The notes under the pieces: model-generated
Told to the model about the DNA's origin: nothing
What the model saw: the letters and a program-made list of their open reading frames with translations, nothing else
Database searches by the model: none
Assembly (NCBI GenBank): GCA_019456345.1
Contig: VRUB01000003.1
Span: 1 to 46,446 of the forward strand
Source: Nitrospira sp.
GTDB taxonomy: Bacteria > Pseudomonadota > Gammaproteobacteria > Acidiferrobacterales > SPGG2
DNA: 46,446 bases
Reading direction: 5' to 3'
Position numbers and translations under genes: made by a program
Part shown: positions 25,431-33,483 of the stretch, in pieces
How the letters are laid out: each line of letters starts with the position of its first letter
Numbering within the stretch: position 1 is the first letter of the stretch

Positions 25431-27113
25431 ATGAACCAGCAACCGATGCAGCTAGCGCTGCCCGGGTTTGAGCGGGCCCACGCAACGTGGCGACAACAAT
25501 ATGCCGCACAGATTGGCGATCGCGACAGAATCTACAACCGTTCCGGCATTGATATTAAGCCGCTGTACACGCCTGACGACTGGGATAGCCATCGCTATGT
25601 GGAGGACCTGGGGTTTCCCGGCCAGGCGCCGATGACCCGCGGCATTTATGCAACCATGCATCGCGGCCGCCCCTGGAGCCAGCGCCAGCTGGTCGGTCTC
25701 GGGGTACCGGAAGACTATAACGCTCGCCTGAAAGGTATGCTTGCCGCCGGTGCCTCGGCCATCAGCCTGATTCCTTGTAACTCGGTCTATCGCGGCGTGG
25801 ACATAGACGAAGTGGATCCGCTGATCTTAGGTACCTGTGGCACCATCGTGAATTCGGTCCAGGATATGGACATCTGTTTGCGCGATATTCCGATCGATAA
25901 GATCTCCACAGCACTCAACGATCCGCTTCCGTTTACCCTGCTCGCCTTCCTGCTTGCTGTCGCCAAACGCCGTGGAATCCCCTGGTCCAGGATCACCGGT
26001 ACCTCCAATCAGAGCGATTACATATCCCACTTTGTCGCCAATCACATGTTTTTCCGCATCGCGCTGGCCGGATCACGGCGCATTCTGGTCGACCATCTCC
26101 AGTTCACCAACAAGCATGTGCCAAACTGGAATCCGGTGTCGGTCGTGGGCCAGCATATGCAGCAAGCGGGCGCCACACCCGCTCAGGCCATGGCATTTAC
26201 GCTATGCACGGCGATTCAGTACGCGGAGGACTGCATGGCGCGCGGCATGGCGCCTGACAGCTTCTTGCCGCGTTTCACATTTTTCTTCGACCTATCGATA
26301 AGCTTCTTCGAAGAAATCGCGAAGTTACGGGCGGGGCGACGCGTGTGGTCACGGCTCACGCGCGACCGCTTGGGCGCCACGGACTCGCGTTCCTGGCATT
26401 TCAAGTTCCACGCACAGACATCAGGCGTTGACCTCACGCGGCAACAGCCCCTGAATAATATTACTCGCGTCACCGTGCAGGCGATGGCGGGTTTGCTCGG
26501 GGGGCTGCAGTCCTTGCACACGGACGCCTACGATGAGGTGTTCAGCACGCCGGTTGCCGAGGCCGCTCGTGTGGCGGTGAGCACACAGAACATCCTGCGC
26601 GACGAGGCGCGCCTTGCCGACGTCATCGACCCGTTGGGTGGCTCTTATTATATGGAGACGCTGACCAACCAGATGGAACAAGAGATCGAGAAGATTATCG
26701 TCCAAATCGATGATACCGGCGGTATGTACAGTGCCGTCGAAAGCGGGCTCGTGCAGAACATGATCGGTGCATCCGCACTGGCCTTCCAGGAACGAGTAGA
26801 ACGCGGGGAACAGAAAATCGTGGGCGTCAATGCCTTTCAGGCCGACGAGGACTCCGCGCGACACGCGCCGCTTGAGCGACCCGAACCAGCCGCGATTGAA
26901 GCGCAGCTCGCGCGTCTCAAAGCCTTCAAAGCCGCGCGCGATCGCGCAAGCGTACACGCGGCGCTGGATGCGCTGGTGGCGGCCGCCAACAGCGAAAATC
27001 AAAACGTTTTCAAGCATGTGGTGGATGCCGCCGCGGCGGGAGCAACCCATGGCGAGATCATCGGGGTGCTGCGGCGCGAGCTGGGCTTCGGTGAGCCGCT
27101 GGTTATAGTGTGA
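25431..27113 (+). CDS. Large subunit of an adenosylcobalamin-dependent acyl-CoA mutase, non-canonical
   Basis: The 560-residue protein has the TIM-barrel substrate domain of the methylmalonyl-CoA mutase superfamily: [15 protein letters not shown] (Y73), the catalytic-His motif [14 protein letters not shown] (H242), [31 protein letters not shown] and [14 protein letters not shown]. It lacks the B12 domain, supplied by the gene upstream. The methylmalonyl-CoA mutase segment TIQNDILKEFMVRN reads [15 protein letters not shown] here, with one extra residue. The arginine that binds the methylmalonyl carboxylate is absent, and the SVAFDLATHRGYD region reads [13 protein letters not shown]. It is therefore probably not a methylmalonyl-CoA mutase; isobutyryl-, 2-hydroxyisobutyryl- or pivalyl-like substrates, or a new one, are possible. 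ATG 25431 has AAGGAG six bases upstream; ATG 25416 and 25428 are alternatives. Confidence 0.88.
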   Translation: MNQQPMQLALPGFERAHATWRQQYAAQIGDRDRIYNRSGIDIKPLYTPDDWDSHRYVEDLGFPGQAPMTRGIYATMHRGRPWSQRQLVGLGVPEDYNARLKGMLAAGASAISLIPCNSVYRGVDIDEVDPLILGTCGTIVNSVQDMDICLRDIPIDKISTALNDPLPFTLLAFLLAVAKRRGIPWSRITGTSNQSDYISHFVANHMFFRIALAGSRRILVDHLQFTNKHVPNWNPVSVVGQHMQQAGATPAQAMAFTLCTAIQYAEDCMARGMAPDSFLPRFTFFFDLSISFFEEIAKLRAGRRVWSRLTRDRLGATDSRSWHFKFHAQTSGVDLTRQQPLNNITRVTVQAMAGLLGGLQSLHTDAYDEVFSTPVAEAARVAVSTQNILRDEARLADVIDPLGGSYYMETLTNQMEQEIEKIIVQIDDTGGMYSAVESGLVQNMIGASALAFQERVERGEQKIVGVNAFQADEDSARHAPLERPEPAAIEAQLARLKAFKAARDRASVHAALDALVAAANSENQNVFKHVVDAAAAGATHGEIIGVLRRELGFGEPLVIV

Positions 27114-27529
27114 TCGTCATGCTACCTAGAACAGAGAAGGTTCTTTCGGATTTAAGTTGCAACCCGTCAATGGTAGGGTGGATTCGGCTGCGCTCATTCC
27201 ACCCTCCGTCTTGCCCCTCACCGTTACCAACGAGGCAGGTGTGCTGCCAACGCGTCGTTGGTGACGCGCGGAACAAGGGTGAGCCGGAAACAGGCGACGA
27301 TCCAGTGAATCGTCGCCCCGGCGAACGCCCGAGCCAGGAGGGCTCGGGCCGGTACCCAAGCGGAGCACGGACCGCGAAGCGCAGGGATGGAACGCGACAC
27401 CATCGATTCGAGCGGAACAGGGACGTGGAGCGAAATTAAGCGGCGGTAGCACACCTGCCTCGTTCTGATCCTCTATAGGGGTATTCTTCGACACGTATTT
27501 TGTTAACGTATTAATAATATCGACCAGTC
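27114..27529. other. 416-bp gap with repeats, no gene
   Basis: No gene is recognised between the mutase and the HIT gene. A hairpin of AGGGTGGA and TCCACCCT arms lies around 27176-27205. The terminal-inverted-repeat element at 27229-27464 follows, then an AT-rich stretch up to the 3' end of the HIT gene. Confidence 0.6.
27229..27464. mobile_element. 236-bp element with 20-bp terminal inverted repeats and internal hairpins
   Basis: The left end AACGAGGCAGGTGTGCTGCC (27229-27248) and the right end GGTAGCACACCTGCCTCGTT (27445-27464) match in 19 of 20 positions as inverted repeats. Inside are three further hairpins: CCAACG/CGTTGG (27247-27261), GCGACGAT/ATCGTCGC (about 27293-27315) and GCCCGAGCC/GGGCTCGGGC (about 27328-27351). 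It has no open frame resembling a transposase, and I saw no target duplication. It may be a MITE or a structured RNA element; I know of no family it matches. Confidence 0.55.
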
Positions 27530-27955
27530 TCAGACAGGCAAATTCCGTTTCACCCGCTCGCACACATCCTTTACGGCATCCATATCGCCAGGATGCAGAC
27601 CCCAATTGAGCTTCACCTCATCGCCCACGCGGCGCGGCAGAATGTGCATGTGAAAATGCTGCACGGATTGGGCGGCGCCCTTTCCATTCGCCTGCACCAA
27701 GTTTATTCCATCCGGGTTCAGGGTCTGGTTCACGACTCGGGCTATCTTTTGTACTGTCTGTACGGTTGCCGCTAGCAGCTCCGGCGAAATGGCATAAACA
27801 TCTTCCCAATGTTCTTTTGGAATGACCAGCGTGTGACCCTCGTTCGCAGGGTTGATGTCCATGAATGCGATGGTCTGGTCATCCTCGTACAATTTGAAAC
27901 ACGGGACATCCCCCGTGACAATCTTGCAAAAGATACACTCCGAGTCAGTACGCAT
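27530..27955 (-). CDS. HIT-family nucleotide-binding hydrolase
   Basis: The 141-residue protein is a histidine-triad hydrolase of the HINT/Hit-like branch, acting on nucleoside phosphoramidates or dinucleotides. CIFCKIVTGDVPCFKLYEDD is the zinc-binding opening and DINPANEGHTLVIPKEHW follows. The triad is QSVQHFHMHILPR (HxHxH). The start is ATG 27955 (MRTDSECIFCKI) with GGAG five bases before it. The upstream extension of the frame translates a heptamer repeat block and is not real. The function in the cell is unknown for this class. Confidence 0.93.
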   Translation of the reverse strand: MRTDSECIFCKIVTGDVPCFKLYEDDQTIAFMDINPANEGHTLVIPKEHWEDVYAISPELLAATVQTVQKIARVVNQTLNPDGINLVQANGKGAAQSVQHFHMHILPRRVGDEVKLNWGLHPGDMDAVKDVCERVKRNLPV

Positions 27956-27964
27956 AATGTCTCC

Positions 27965-28081
27965 GTAGTTTGTAATTGGTGACTCGTGATCGGTCAACCG
28001 TGAGTCGTGACCAGCAGCGCCTGCACTGATCATAAGAGATCTCCACCTACCAGTCACCAGTCACGAATCACTGCCTACCGC
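27965..28081. repeat. Heptamer repeats upstream of the HIT gene
   Basis: Seven words, GTAGTTT, GTAATTG, GTGACTC, GTGATCG, GTCAACC, GTGAGTC, GTGACCA, run from 27965 to 28013. CTACCAG, TCACCAG, TCACGAA, TCACTGC, CTACCGC run from 28047 to 28081. The second block overlaps the last codons and the stop of the Fe-S protein gene. Confidence 0.75.
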
Positions 28082-28759
28082 CTTTCTCGCATTCCGCAAG
28101 AACGCCTCCATATGAAATCGCATTTGCCCGGGGGAGTACATGTATGTACGGCCGATCGGGCAGGCGCGCCGCGCCAGACAGCCTTGCTGCAGACAGTCGG
28201 CACCTGCCTGGCGCCCAATGTGGTCGCGGCATGTCTTCACGTCGTAGCGACCCGGCGACAACGCTGCCACCGGACAGGCAGTCAAACACGGCCGGCTCGC
28301 ACAGCTTTCACACGGACTGGGGTGTGCAGCGACTTGCGGGAATTCAATCGATCGGGCAAAAGCGAGTGCCCCGCGATACGCGTGCCACAAGCCGTAGTCT
28401 GGATGGATCAAGGGTCCGATCGGTGAGGGCATGACCGGCTCGGCGCGCTGGGCCCAGCGTTGAAACGGGAGATACGGCGGCCCATCAAACGGAAACAACG
28501 CATGCGCGTCGCACGTACGCGCGAGCACCGTCAGCACCTTGCGCGTCCAGGCATCCAACGAAAGCGTTGTCCCAGACTGCCGGCGAGCACGCTGGAATGC
28601 GTGCCACATCGAATCGCCGGCGTTGCCGACAAGAACTACGGTGGCAACCGTGCCACCGTCCGGCATTGACAGCACCGCGTCCGCCGGCGTGGGGTAAAAT
28701 GCGCCGCGGGTTGTGAATCCCGCGGAGCGTACGGCCGACTCAACGTGGGCGAGGTTCAT
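28061..28759 (-). CDS. 4Fe-4S protein related to the QueG-type ferredoxin domain
   Basis: The 232-residue protein has a non-cysteine N-terminal part (about 1-135) and a C-terminal iron-sulfur region: CESCASRPCLTACPVAAL (C-x2-C-x4-C-x3-CP), then TCRDHIG, DCLQQGCLARRACPIG. The second Cys set has an unusual C-x4-C-x5-C spacing before CP. The arrangement recalls the Fe-S half of epoxyqueuosine reductase, but the catalytic N-terminal half is not QueG. The role is unknown; electron transfer is likely. Start ATG 28759; TTG 28768 is an alternative. It follows the Dph6-like gene closely. Its last residues (GSDS) and stop are written in heptamer repeats. Confidence 0.75.
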   Translation of the reverse strand: MNLAHVESAVRSAGFTTRGAFYPTPADAVLSMPDGGTVATVVLVGNAGDSMWHAFQRARRQSGTTLSLDAWTRKVLTVLARTCDAHALFPFDGPPYLPFQRWAQRAEPVMPSPIGPLIHPDYGLWHAYRGALAFARSIEFPQVAAHPSPCESCASRPCLTACPVAALSPGRYDVKTCRDHIGRQAGADCLQQGCLARRACPIGRTYMYSPGQMRFHMEAFLRNARKAVGSDS

Positions 28760-28770
28760 CGGGCGCAATG

Positions 28771-29469
28771 CTATGACTCAGGGCTCGTGTCAGCATATAC
28801 GAAACCGTCGCGCTCGCTGATCGCTCCCATGCGTACGGCTATGGCGTGACGAAACATCGGTCCGGCGTAGGCAAATGTATGGAACTCTCCATTTTCCCCA
28901 CAGGGGTCGACGCTAGCTGGTAGATCGGCAAGCAGCTTGGCATCGTACACGCGCCCGGCAAAGGACCTCGGAAGAGATTTTACATCGACGCAGATGATAC
29001 GCGCGCGCAAGCCGGCCGCTACCATTTCTTCCGCAAGCGCCTGCGTGTCGCGCCCCCATAACGGAAAGAGCGGCTCGATGCCGGTGCCCGCGAGCAGTGA
29101 CTCACGATAGGCGCGAATGTCTTCGAGAAACAGATCGCCGAACACAACGGCGTCGATGCCGGCAGACTTTGCGTCCTTCAGCGCTGCGCCGACTGCCGCC
29201 TCGTAGTGCTCGTTCGAACACGGATCCGGAATGACCACTCGTTTTACGGTAAGGCCGCAGGCGTCCGCCTGCACCGCCAACAGCGATTCCGGCACCGCGT
29301 GCACGGCCACGCGGTTGGGCGGGCGGTTCACGGTTGTCAGCAGCCCCACGACCTCCACGTCCCCTTGCTGACGCAAGGTGTACAAGGCGTAAGCACTGTC
29401 TTTTCCGCTACTCCAGAATATCAGCGCCCTTCGCGCTCGCGCCTGCCCTGTAGCGTTGCGGGCCTCCAT
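28771..29469 (-). CDS. Dph6-like ATP-pyrophosphatase (COG2102)
   Basis: The 232-residue protein has the PP-loop LIFWSSGKDSAYALYTL (SGGKDS-type AMP-forming ATPase) and the family marks VNRPPNRVAVHAVP, AVVFGDLFLEDIRAYRESL, EPLFPLWGRD, RIICVDVKSLPRSFAGR and DPCGENGEFHTFAYAGPMF. In eukaryotes and archaea the family amidates diphthine on elongation factor 2. Bacteria lack diphthamide, so the bacterial substrate is unknown. It is co-directional with the Fe-S gene (11 bp away) and divergent from the BtuF-like gene across 105 bp. No strong ribosome-binding site precedes ATG 29469. Confidence 0.88.
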   Translation of the reverse strand: MEARNATGQARARRALIFWSSGKDSAYALYTLRQQGDVEVVGLLTTVNRPPNRVAVHAVPESLLAVQADACGLTVKRVVIPDPCSNEHYEAAVGAALKDAKSAGIDAVVFGDLFLEDIRAYRESLLAGTGIEPLFPLWGRDTQALAEEMVAAGLRARIICVDVKSLPRSFAGRVYDAKLLADLPASVDPCGENGEFHTFAYAGPMFRHAIAVRMGAISERDGFVYADTSPES

Positions 29470-29574
29470 AAATGCACTGTAATCTTTTTACGACCGGTTG
29501 CAAGGCAGCGGCGAGGTTCTCATGCCGAAGGCCGGTGTTCCTGGCTTGCGGATCTTGTTACGCTTATCCGTCCT

Positions 29575-30354
29575 ATGCGCGTGGTATCCCTGAACTGCTC
29601 CAATACTGAGATTGTCTGTGCACTCGGCTGTGCCGGGCTCCTGGTGGGCGTCGACGATCACTCTGACTTTCCCGAAGAGGTAGTTCAGCGCCTGCCCCGC
29701 GTGGGCCCCGATCTCGGCATAGATGTCGAGAAGGTCAAGAAGCTGCGGCCCGATCTGGTGCTGGCCTCGCTCACCGTTCCGGGGCACGAGCAGGTGGTAG
29801 GCGCGCTGGCACAGGCGGGTTTGCCCTATCACGCCCCCGAACCGGTTTCGCTGGAGGATGTGCACCGCGACATCCGTCAGATCGCGCAGCTCCTCGGTGT
29901 GCCGGAAAACGGGCAGGCAGTGGTGGACGACATGCGTCGCCGCATGGTGCCACGCGATGGGCACGCGCCTCGCCACCGGCCCAACATACTGGTGCAGTGG
30001 TGGCCCAAGCCCGTTATTGCTCCCGGCAGGCATAGCTGGGTCAATGGCCTGCTGACCGCAGCGGGTGCCGACAACCCGCTGGCGGACCGTGACGTTAAGA
30101 GCATGCCGTTAGAAGACGCCGAGGTACGTACGCTCGATCCCGACGCGATTGTCATTTCCTGGTGCGGTGTACCACCGGAGAAATATCGACCGGAGGTCAT
30201 TTATCGCAATAAGGCATGGCAAGGTATGAAAGCGCTGGCTCGCCAGCACATCTATTGTGTACCTGAGGGTCATCTGGGGCGACCTTCACCGCGTCTGGTA
30301 GATGGCTACAACGCATTGCGGACAATCGTGCAGAAGTTAGGGCAAGAACCATAA
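29575..30354 (+). CDS. BtuF-like cobalamin-binding protein without signal peptide
   Basis: The 259-residue product has the TroA/BtuF two-lobed binding-protein pattern. RVVSLNCSNTEIVCALGCAG resembles the BtuF opening, with VGVDDHSDFPEEV, KKLRPDLVLASL, VQWWPKPVIAPGRHSWVNGLL and DAIVISWCGVPPEKY after it. The E in NCSNTEIV and the W-W-P-K region occupy the usual cobalamin-contact sites. No signal peptide is seen from ATG 29575. The frame is open upstream, but that part overlaps the Dph6-like gene antisense and has no secretion signal either. A cytosolic corrinoid-handling role is therefore possible. The nearby B12-dependent mutase and QueG make cobalamin plausible as ligand. Confidence 0.78.
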   Translation: MRVVSLNCSNTEIVCALGCAGLLVGVDDHSDFPEEVVQRLPRVGPDLGIDVEKVKKLRPDLVLASLTVPGHEQVVGALAQAGLPYHAPEPVSLEDVHRDIRQIAQLLGVPENGQAVVDDMRRRMVPRDGHAPRHRPNILVQWWPKPVIAPGRHSWVNGLLTAAGADNPLADRDVKSMPLEDAEVRTLDPDAIVISWCGVPPEKYRPEVIYRNKAWQGMKALARQHIYCVPEGHLGRPSPRLVDGYNALRTIVQKLGQEP

Positions 30355-30372
30355 ACAGACCAAACAAAAACC

Positions 30373-30446
30373 AACGCCAAGGCGCGGGGAGCCCGAAGTT
30401 TTTCCAATCTAAAGAACCCTTTGCGTCTTTGCGCCTTTGCGTTGAG
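30373..30446. repeat. AACGC-CTTTGCG palindromic repeat, left copy
   Basis: AACGCCAAGGCGC (30373-30385) faces GCGCCTTTGCGTT (30431-30443) as imperfect inverted arms. Inside, GCGTCTTTGCGCC repeats the same purine/pyrimidine pattern. It lies just before the SDR gene, and a similar copy lies just after the DUF6285-like gene. Confidence 0.65.
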
Positions 30447-30465
30447 TTGTTCAAGCGGACACCGT

Positions 30466-31233
30466 ATGAGTACATCGTTTGATCTTTCCGGGGAAGTAGC
30501 GCTGGTTACCGGAGCATCGAGTGGTCTCGGTCGCCACTTCGCGCAGACGCTCGCCAGCGCCGGGGCCAGGGTCGTAGTGGCCGCGCGTCGCAGGCAGCGG
30601 CTGCAAGCGCTGGCCGCGCAGATCGAATCCGAGGGCGGCCACGCGCTGGCGCTTTCCATGGACGTGACCGAGGCCGAGAGCGTGGCTGAGGCATTCGCAA
30701 CAGCACAGGATAAGCTGGGCCCGGTGACCGTGGTCGTGAACAATGCCGGCGTGATCAGCGCCGATGCTGCATTGGAAGTCAAAGAACGCGATTGGGACCG
30801 GGTTGTGAACACCAATCTGAAGGGTGCCTGGCTGGTCGCGCAGGAAGCAGCGCGGCGGCTGGTTGCTGCCGGTGTTGGCGGCAGTATCATTAATATCGCA
30901 TCGATTCTCGCGGTGCGCGTTGCCGGCCACACGGCGCCCTACGCGGCGTCAAAAGCAGGACTCATGCACCTGACGCGAGTGCTGGCGCTCGAGTGGGCGC
31001 GTCATGGTATTCGCGTGAACGCTATAGCCCCGGGCTATGTGGAGACGGAGCTTAACCGTGAGTTCTTCGCAACTCCCACGGGCCAGGCCATGATCAAGCG
31101 CATTCCGCAGCGCCGGTTGGGCAAACCCGAAGATCTCGATGGTGCATTGTTGCTGTTGGCGTCCGACGCCTCACGGTACATGACAGGCAGCACGATCGTC
31201 GTCGACGGCGGGCATCTACAATCCACTCTCTAA
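30466..31233 (+). CDS. Short-chain dehydrogenase/reductase, LvaD-like by context
   Basis: The 255-residue NAD(P)-dependent SDR has the cofactor motif VTGASSGLGRHFAQ, an NNAGVISAD segment, the catalytic Ser in IINIASILAVR and the Tyr-x3-Lys in APYAASKAGLMHLT, and a C-terminal VDGGH. The DxxR acid/base pattern (VVAARRRQR) favours NADPH. First gene of a same-strand run with an acyl-CoA dehydrogenase, an APH kinase, a DUF6285-like protein and a CoA ligase. In the levulinate pathway the LvaD SDR reduces levulinyl-CoA to 4-hydroxyvaleryl-CoA. That role is inferred from context. Start ATG 30466; the upstream in-frame region is repeat. Confidence 0.88.
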   Translation: MSTSFDLSGEVALVTGASSGLGRHFAQTLASAGARVVVAARRRQRLQALAAQIESEGGHALALSMDVTEAESVAEAFATAQDKLGPVTVVVNNAGVISADAALEVKERDWDRVVNTNLKGAWLVAQEAARRLVAAGVGGSIINIASILAVRVAGHTAPYAASKAGLMHLTRVLALEWARHGIRVNAIAPGYVETELNREFFATPTGQAMIKRIPQRRLGKPEDLDGALLLLASDASRYMTGSTIVVDGGHLQSTL

Positions 31234-31246
31234 ATTAAGGACAGCC

Positions 31247-32446
31247 ATGGATTTCACACTGGGCCCAGAGATAGAGGATTATCGGCAACGCGTTCGCGCG
31301 TTCGTTGACAAGCACATTATACCGCTCGAATCCGACCGCGACGCCTACAATCGAGGCGAAAATATCAGCGACTCGCGTCTGCAGCCGTTGCGCGTGAAAG
31401 CCAGATCCGAAGGCTTGTGGTGTTTGCAAATGCCCAGTGAGCGTGGGGGTCAAGGGCTCAGCATGGTCGGGATGGCGGCATGTTATGAGGAAATGGGCCG
31501 CTCGATCTTCGGACCGGTCGTGTTCAATTGCGCCGCGCCCGACGACGGCAACATGATACTGCTTAATAAGGTCGGCACCGTCGCGCAAAAGGATCGCTGG
31601 CTGCAACCTATCATCGATGGCGAAGCGCGCTCGGCCATCGTGATGACAGAACCTCATCCCGGTGGCGGCTCGGATCCAGCCGGCATGATGCGCACGACGG
31701 CCACCAGGAAGGGAGACAAGTGGATTATCAATGGTCATAAGTGGTTCATTACCGGCGCCGAAACCGCCGCGCACCTGATCCTTGTGGCTCGCACGTCGGA
31801 TGATCCTCGCAGAGGGCTTACCGCGTTTTTCTTTCATCGTGATGATCCCGGCTGGGACATCGTGCGGCGCATCCCGATCATGGGCCCAGAGGAACACGGC
31901 GGTCACTGCGAGCTGAAGTTCGACGGGCTCGAGATAGCCGATGAAAATCGACTCATGGGAGTCGGCGACGGTCTCAAGGTCGCCCAGATACGTCTGGGTA
32001 CGGCACGATTGACCCACTGTATGCGCTGGTTGGGAATGGCCCGGCGTGCGTTGGAAATTGCGACGCACTACGTGCGTGAACGCGAAGCGTTTGGCAGCAC
32101 GCTTGCCGAGCATGAAGCGGTGCAGTGGATGCTCGGCGAGGCCGCGATGGACGTGCAAATCGGGCGGCTGCTGACAATGCACGCCGCGTGGAAACTCGAC
32201 CAGGGGGACTTCGCGCGCAAAGAGGTGTCGATGGCGAAAGTCCTGGTGGCCGATACCTTGCACAAGGCCATTGACACCGCAATCCAGCTGTGTGGTGCCA
32301 AAGGTTATTCCAAAGACACCATACTGGAGTGGATGTATCGCTATGCACGTCAGGCACGCCTCGTCGATGGCGCGTCTGAGGTCCACAAGATGGTACTGTC
32401 ACGCAATCTTCTTCAGTCGGGAACAGATTTCTGGTCATGGGGCTGA
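31247..32446 (+). CDS. Acyl-CoA dehydrogenase of the ACAD10/11-like type, LvaC-like
   Basis: The 399-residue flavoprotein shows MTEPHPGGGSDPAGMM and GHKWFITGAETA (FAD and substrate contacts), an AKVLVADTLHKAID segment and the C-terminal LCGAKGYSKDTILEWMYRYARQ. The residue aligned with the catalytic Glu of medium-chain enzymes (YEG) is Asp374 in LVDGASEVHKM, as in ACAD10/11 (DGPDEVH). In the lva pathway the LvaC enzyme acts on the 4-phosphoacyl-CoA made by LvaAB, removing phosphate and rearranging to 3-hydroxyacyl-CoA rather than doing a simple oxidation. The gene is 13 bp after the SDR and overlaps the kinase gene by 10 bp. Confidence 0.9.
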   Translation: MDFTLGPEIEDYRQRVRAFVDKHIIPLESDRDAYNRGENISDSRLQPLRVKARSEGLWCLQMPSERGGQGLSMVGMAACYEEMGRSIFGPVVFNCAAPDDGNMILLNKVGTVAQKDRWLQPIIDGEARSAIVMTEPHPGGGSDPAGMMRTTATRKGDKWIINGHKWFITGAETAAHLILVARTSDDPRRGLTAFFFHRDDPGWDIVRRIPIMGPEEHGGHCELKFDGLEIADENRLMGVGDGLKVAQIRLGTARLTHCMRWLGMARRALEIATHYVREREAFGSTLAEHEAVQWMLGEAAMDVQIGRLLTMHAAWKLDQGDFARKEVSMAKVLVADTLHKAIDTAIQLCGAKGYSKDTILEWMYRYARQARLVDGASEVHKMVLSRNLLQSGTDFWSWG

Positions 32447-33483
32447 ATGAGAACGAGATGCGCGCAGCAATTGCGAAGTTCGTCGCGCGCGCCGCCGGCG
32501 CTCGTTCCGTAAACGTGCTGGAGCTCAGGCCGTTGCACGGCGGCGCCATCCAGGAGAACTATGCGCTCGAGCTCGAGATCAGCGGCGGTGAGTTCGCGGG
32601 GAACCGGTCGCTGGTGCTCCGCACGGACTCGCCATCGCAGGTGGGCGCGAGCTTGTCACGAGCGCAGGAGTTTGCCGTACTGCAGGCAGCGTTCGCGGCG
32701 GGGGTGAGCGTGCCCGAGCCGCTGTGGCTTTGTGAGGACAGCTCGGTAACCGGCAAGGCCTTTCTTCTTATGGAGAAAGTTCCGGGCTTGGCCGCCGCGC
32801 GGGATCTCGTACGTGGGCCACTGAGTGACGAGGCGCGCGAGGCGCTGGTCGAACGGCTTGGGGAAGAATTGGCGCGGCTGCATCGCATCAAACCCCCTGT
32901 TGCCGCGCTCGCCTTTCTGCCGATACCGCACCACGCCGCCGCGCTCACACGTGTGGCGCTTTACCGTCAGTATCTGGATGCATTGCCCTCATGCCAGCCC
33001 GCGCTCGAATGGGGTCTGCGCTGGCTCGAGCGCCACGCGCCGCCGCCTTGCGAGCCAATGTTATGTCATTGTGACTACCGCACCGGCAACTATATGGTCG
33101 ACGGAGCCCGGCTTACGGGAATTCTTGACTGGGAGTTCGCAACGTGGAGCGACCCGTACGAGGACCTCGGATGGTTTTGCGCACGCTGCTGGCGCTTCGG
33201 CGCCTGGGACAAAGAGGCCGGTGGCATGGGTAGTCGCGCCGCCTTTTATCGCGGATATGAACGCGTCGCCGGCGCTGCAGTTGATCCCACTCGGGTCGCC
33301 TACTGGGAGGTCATGGCGGCCGTGCGCTGGGCGATCATTGCGCTGCAGCAAGCCGAGCGTCATCATTCGGGGGAGCAATCGTCATTGGAGCTGGCGCTGA
33401 CGGGCCGCATGGTGCCGGAGATGGAACTCGATATGCTCATGCAGATCGATCACATCGAGAGACGGGAGAGCGCGCATGCCTGA
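32437..33483 (+). CDS. APH-family phosphotransferase, LvaA/ACAD10-kinase-like
   Basis: The 348-residue protein belongs to the aminoglycoside-phosphotransferase fold used by ACAD10/11 N-termini and LvaA. The glycine-rich loop lies in HGGAIQENYALELE; the catalytic loop is HCDYRTGNYMVDG (H-x-D-x4-N) and the metal-binding DWEF follows in TGILDWEFATWSDP. LvaA-type kinases phosphorylate the 4-hydroxyl of 4-hydroxyacyl-CoA, with LvaB as partner. It is flanked by the acyl-CoA dehydrogenase (overlap 10 bp) and the DUF6285-like gene (overlap 8 bp), which supports this. It is not an antibiotic-resistance enzyme by context. Confidence 0.88.
   Translation: MGLNENEMRAAIAKFVARAAGARSVNVLELRPLHGGAIQENYALELEISGGEFAGNRSLVLRTDSPSQVGASLSRAQEFAVLQAAFAAGVSVPEPLWLCEDSSVTGKAFLLMEKVPGLAAARDLVRGPLSDEAREALVERLGEELARLHRIKPPVAALAFLPIPHHAAALTRVALYRQYLDALPSCQPALEWGLRWLERHAPPPCEPMLCHCDYRTGNYMVDGARLTGILDWEFATWSDPYEDLGWFCARCWRFGAWDKEAGGMGSRAAFYRGYERVAGAAVDPTRVAYWEVMAAVRWAIIALQQAERHHSGEQSSLELALTGRMVPEMELDMLMQIDHIERRESAHA

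Noticed and set aside
25431-27113. Plain methylmalonyl-CoA mutase
   Set aside because: The carboxylate-binding Arg region and the conserved FDLATHRGYD stretch are replaced, so that name would be misleading.
27229-27464. Group II intron or known riboswitch
   Set aside because: No domain V-like sequence, no reverse transcriptase and no recognisable riboswitch core; left as an unassigned element.
31235-32386. 383-codon open frame on the minus strand opposite the acyl-CoA dehydrogenase
   Set aside because: The plus strand encodes a clear dehydrogenase with its family motifs; the antisense frame is a shadow in GC-rich DNA with a His/Arg-rich, family-less product.
32437-33483. Aminoglycoside resistance gene
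   Set aside because: The APH fold is present, but the neighbours (ACAD10/11-like dehydrogenase, DUF6285-like protein, CoA ligase, SDR) point to 4-hydroxyacyl-CoA phosphorylation.
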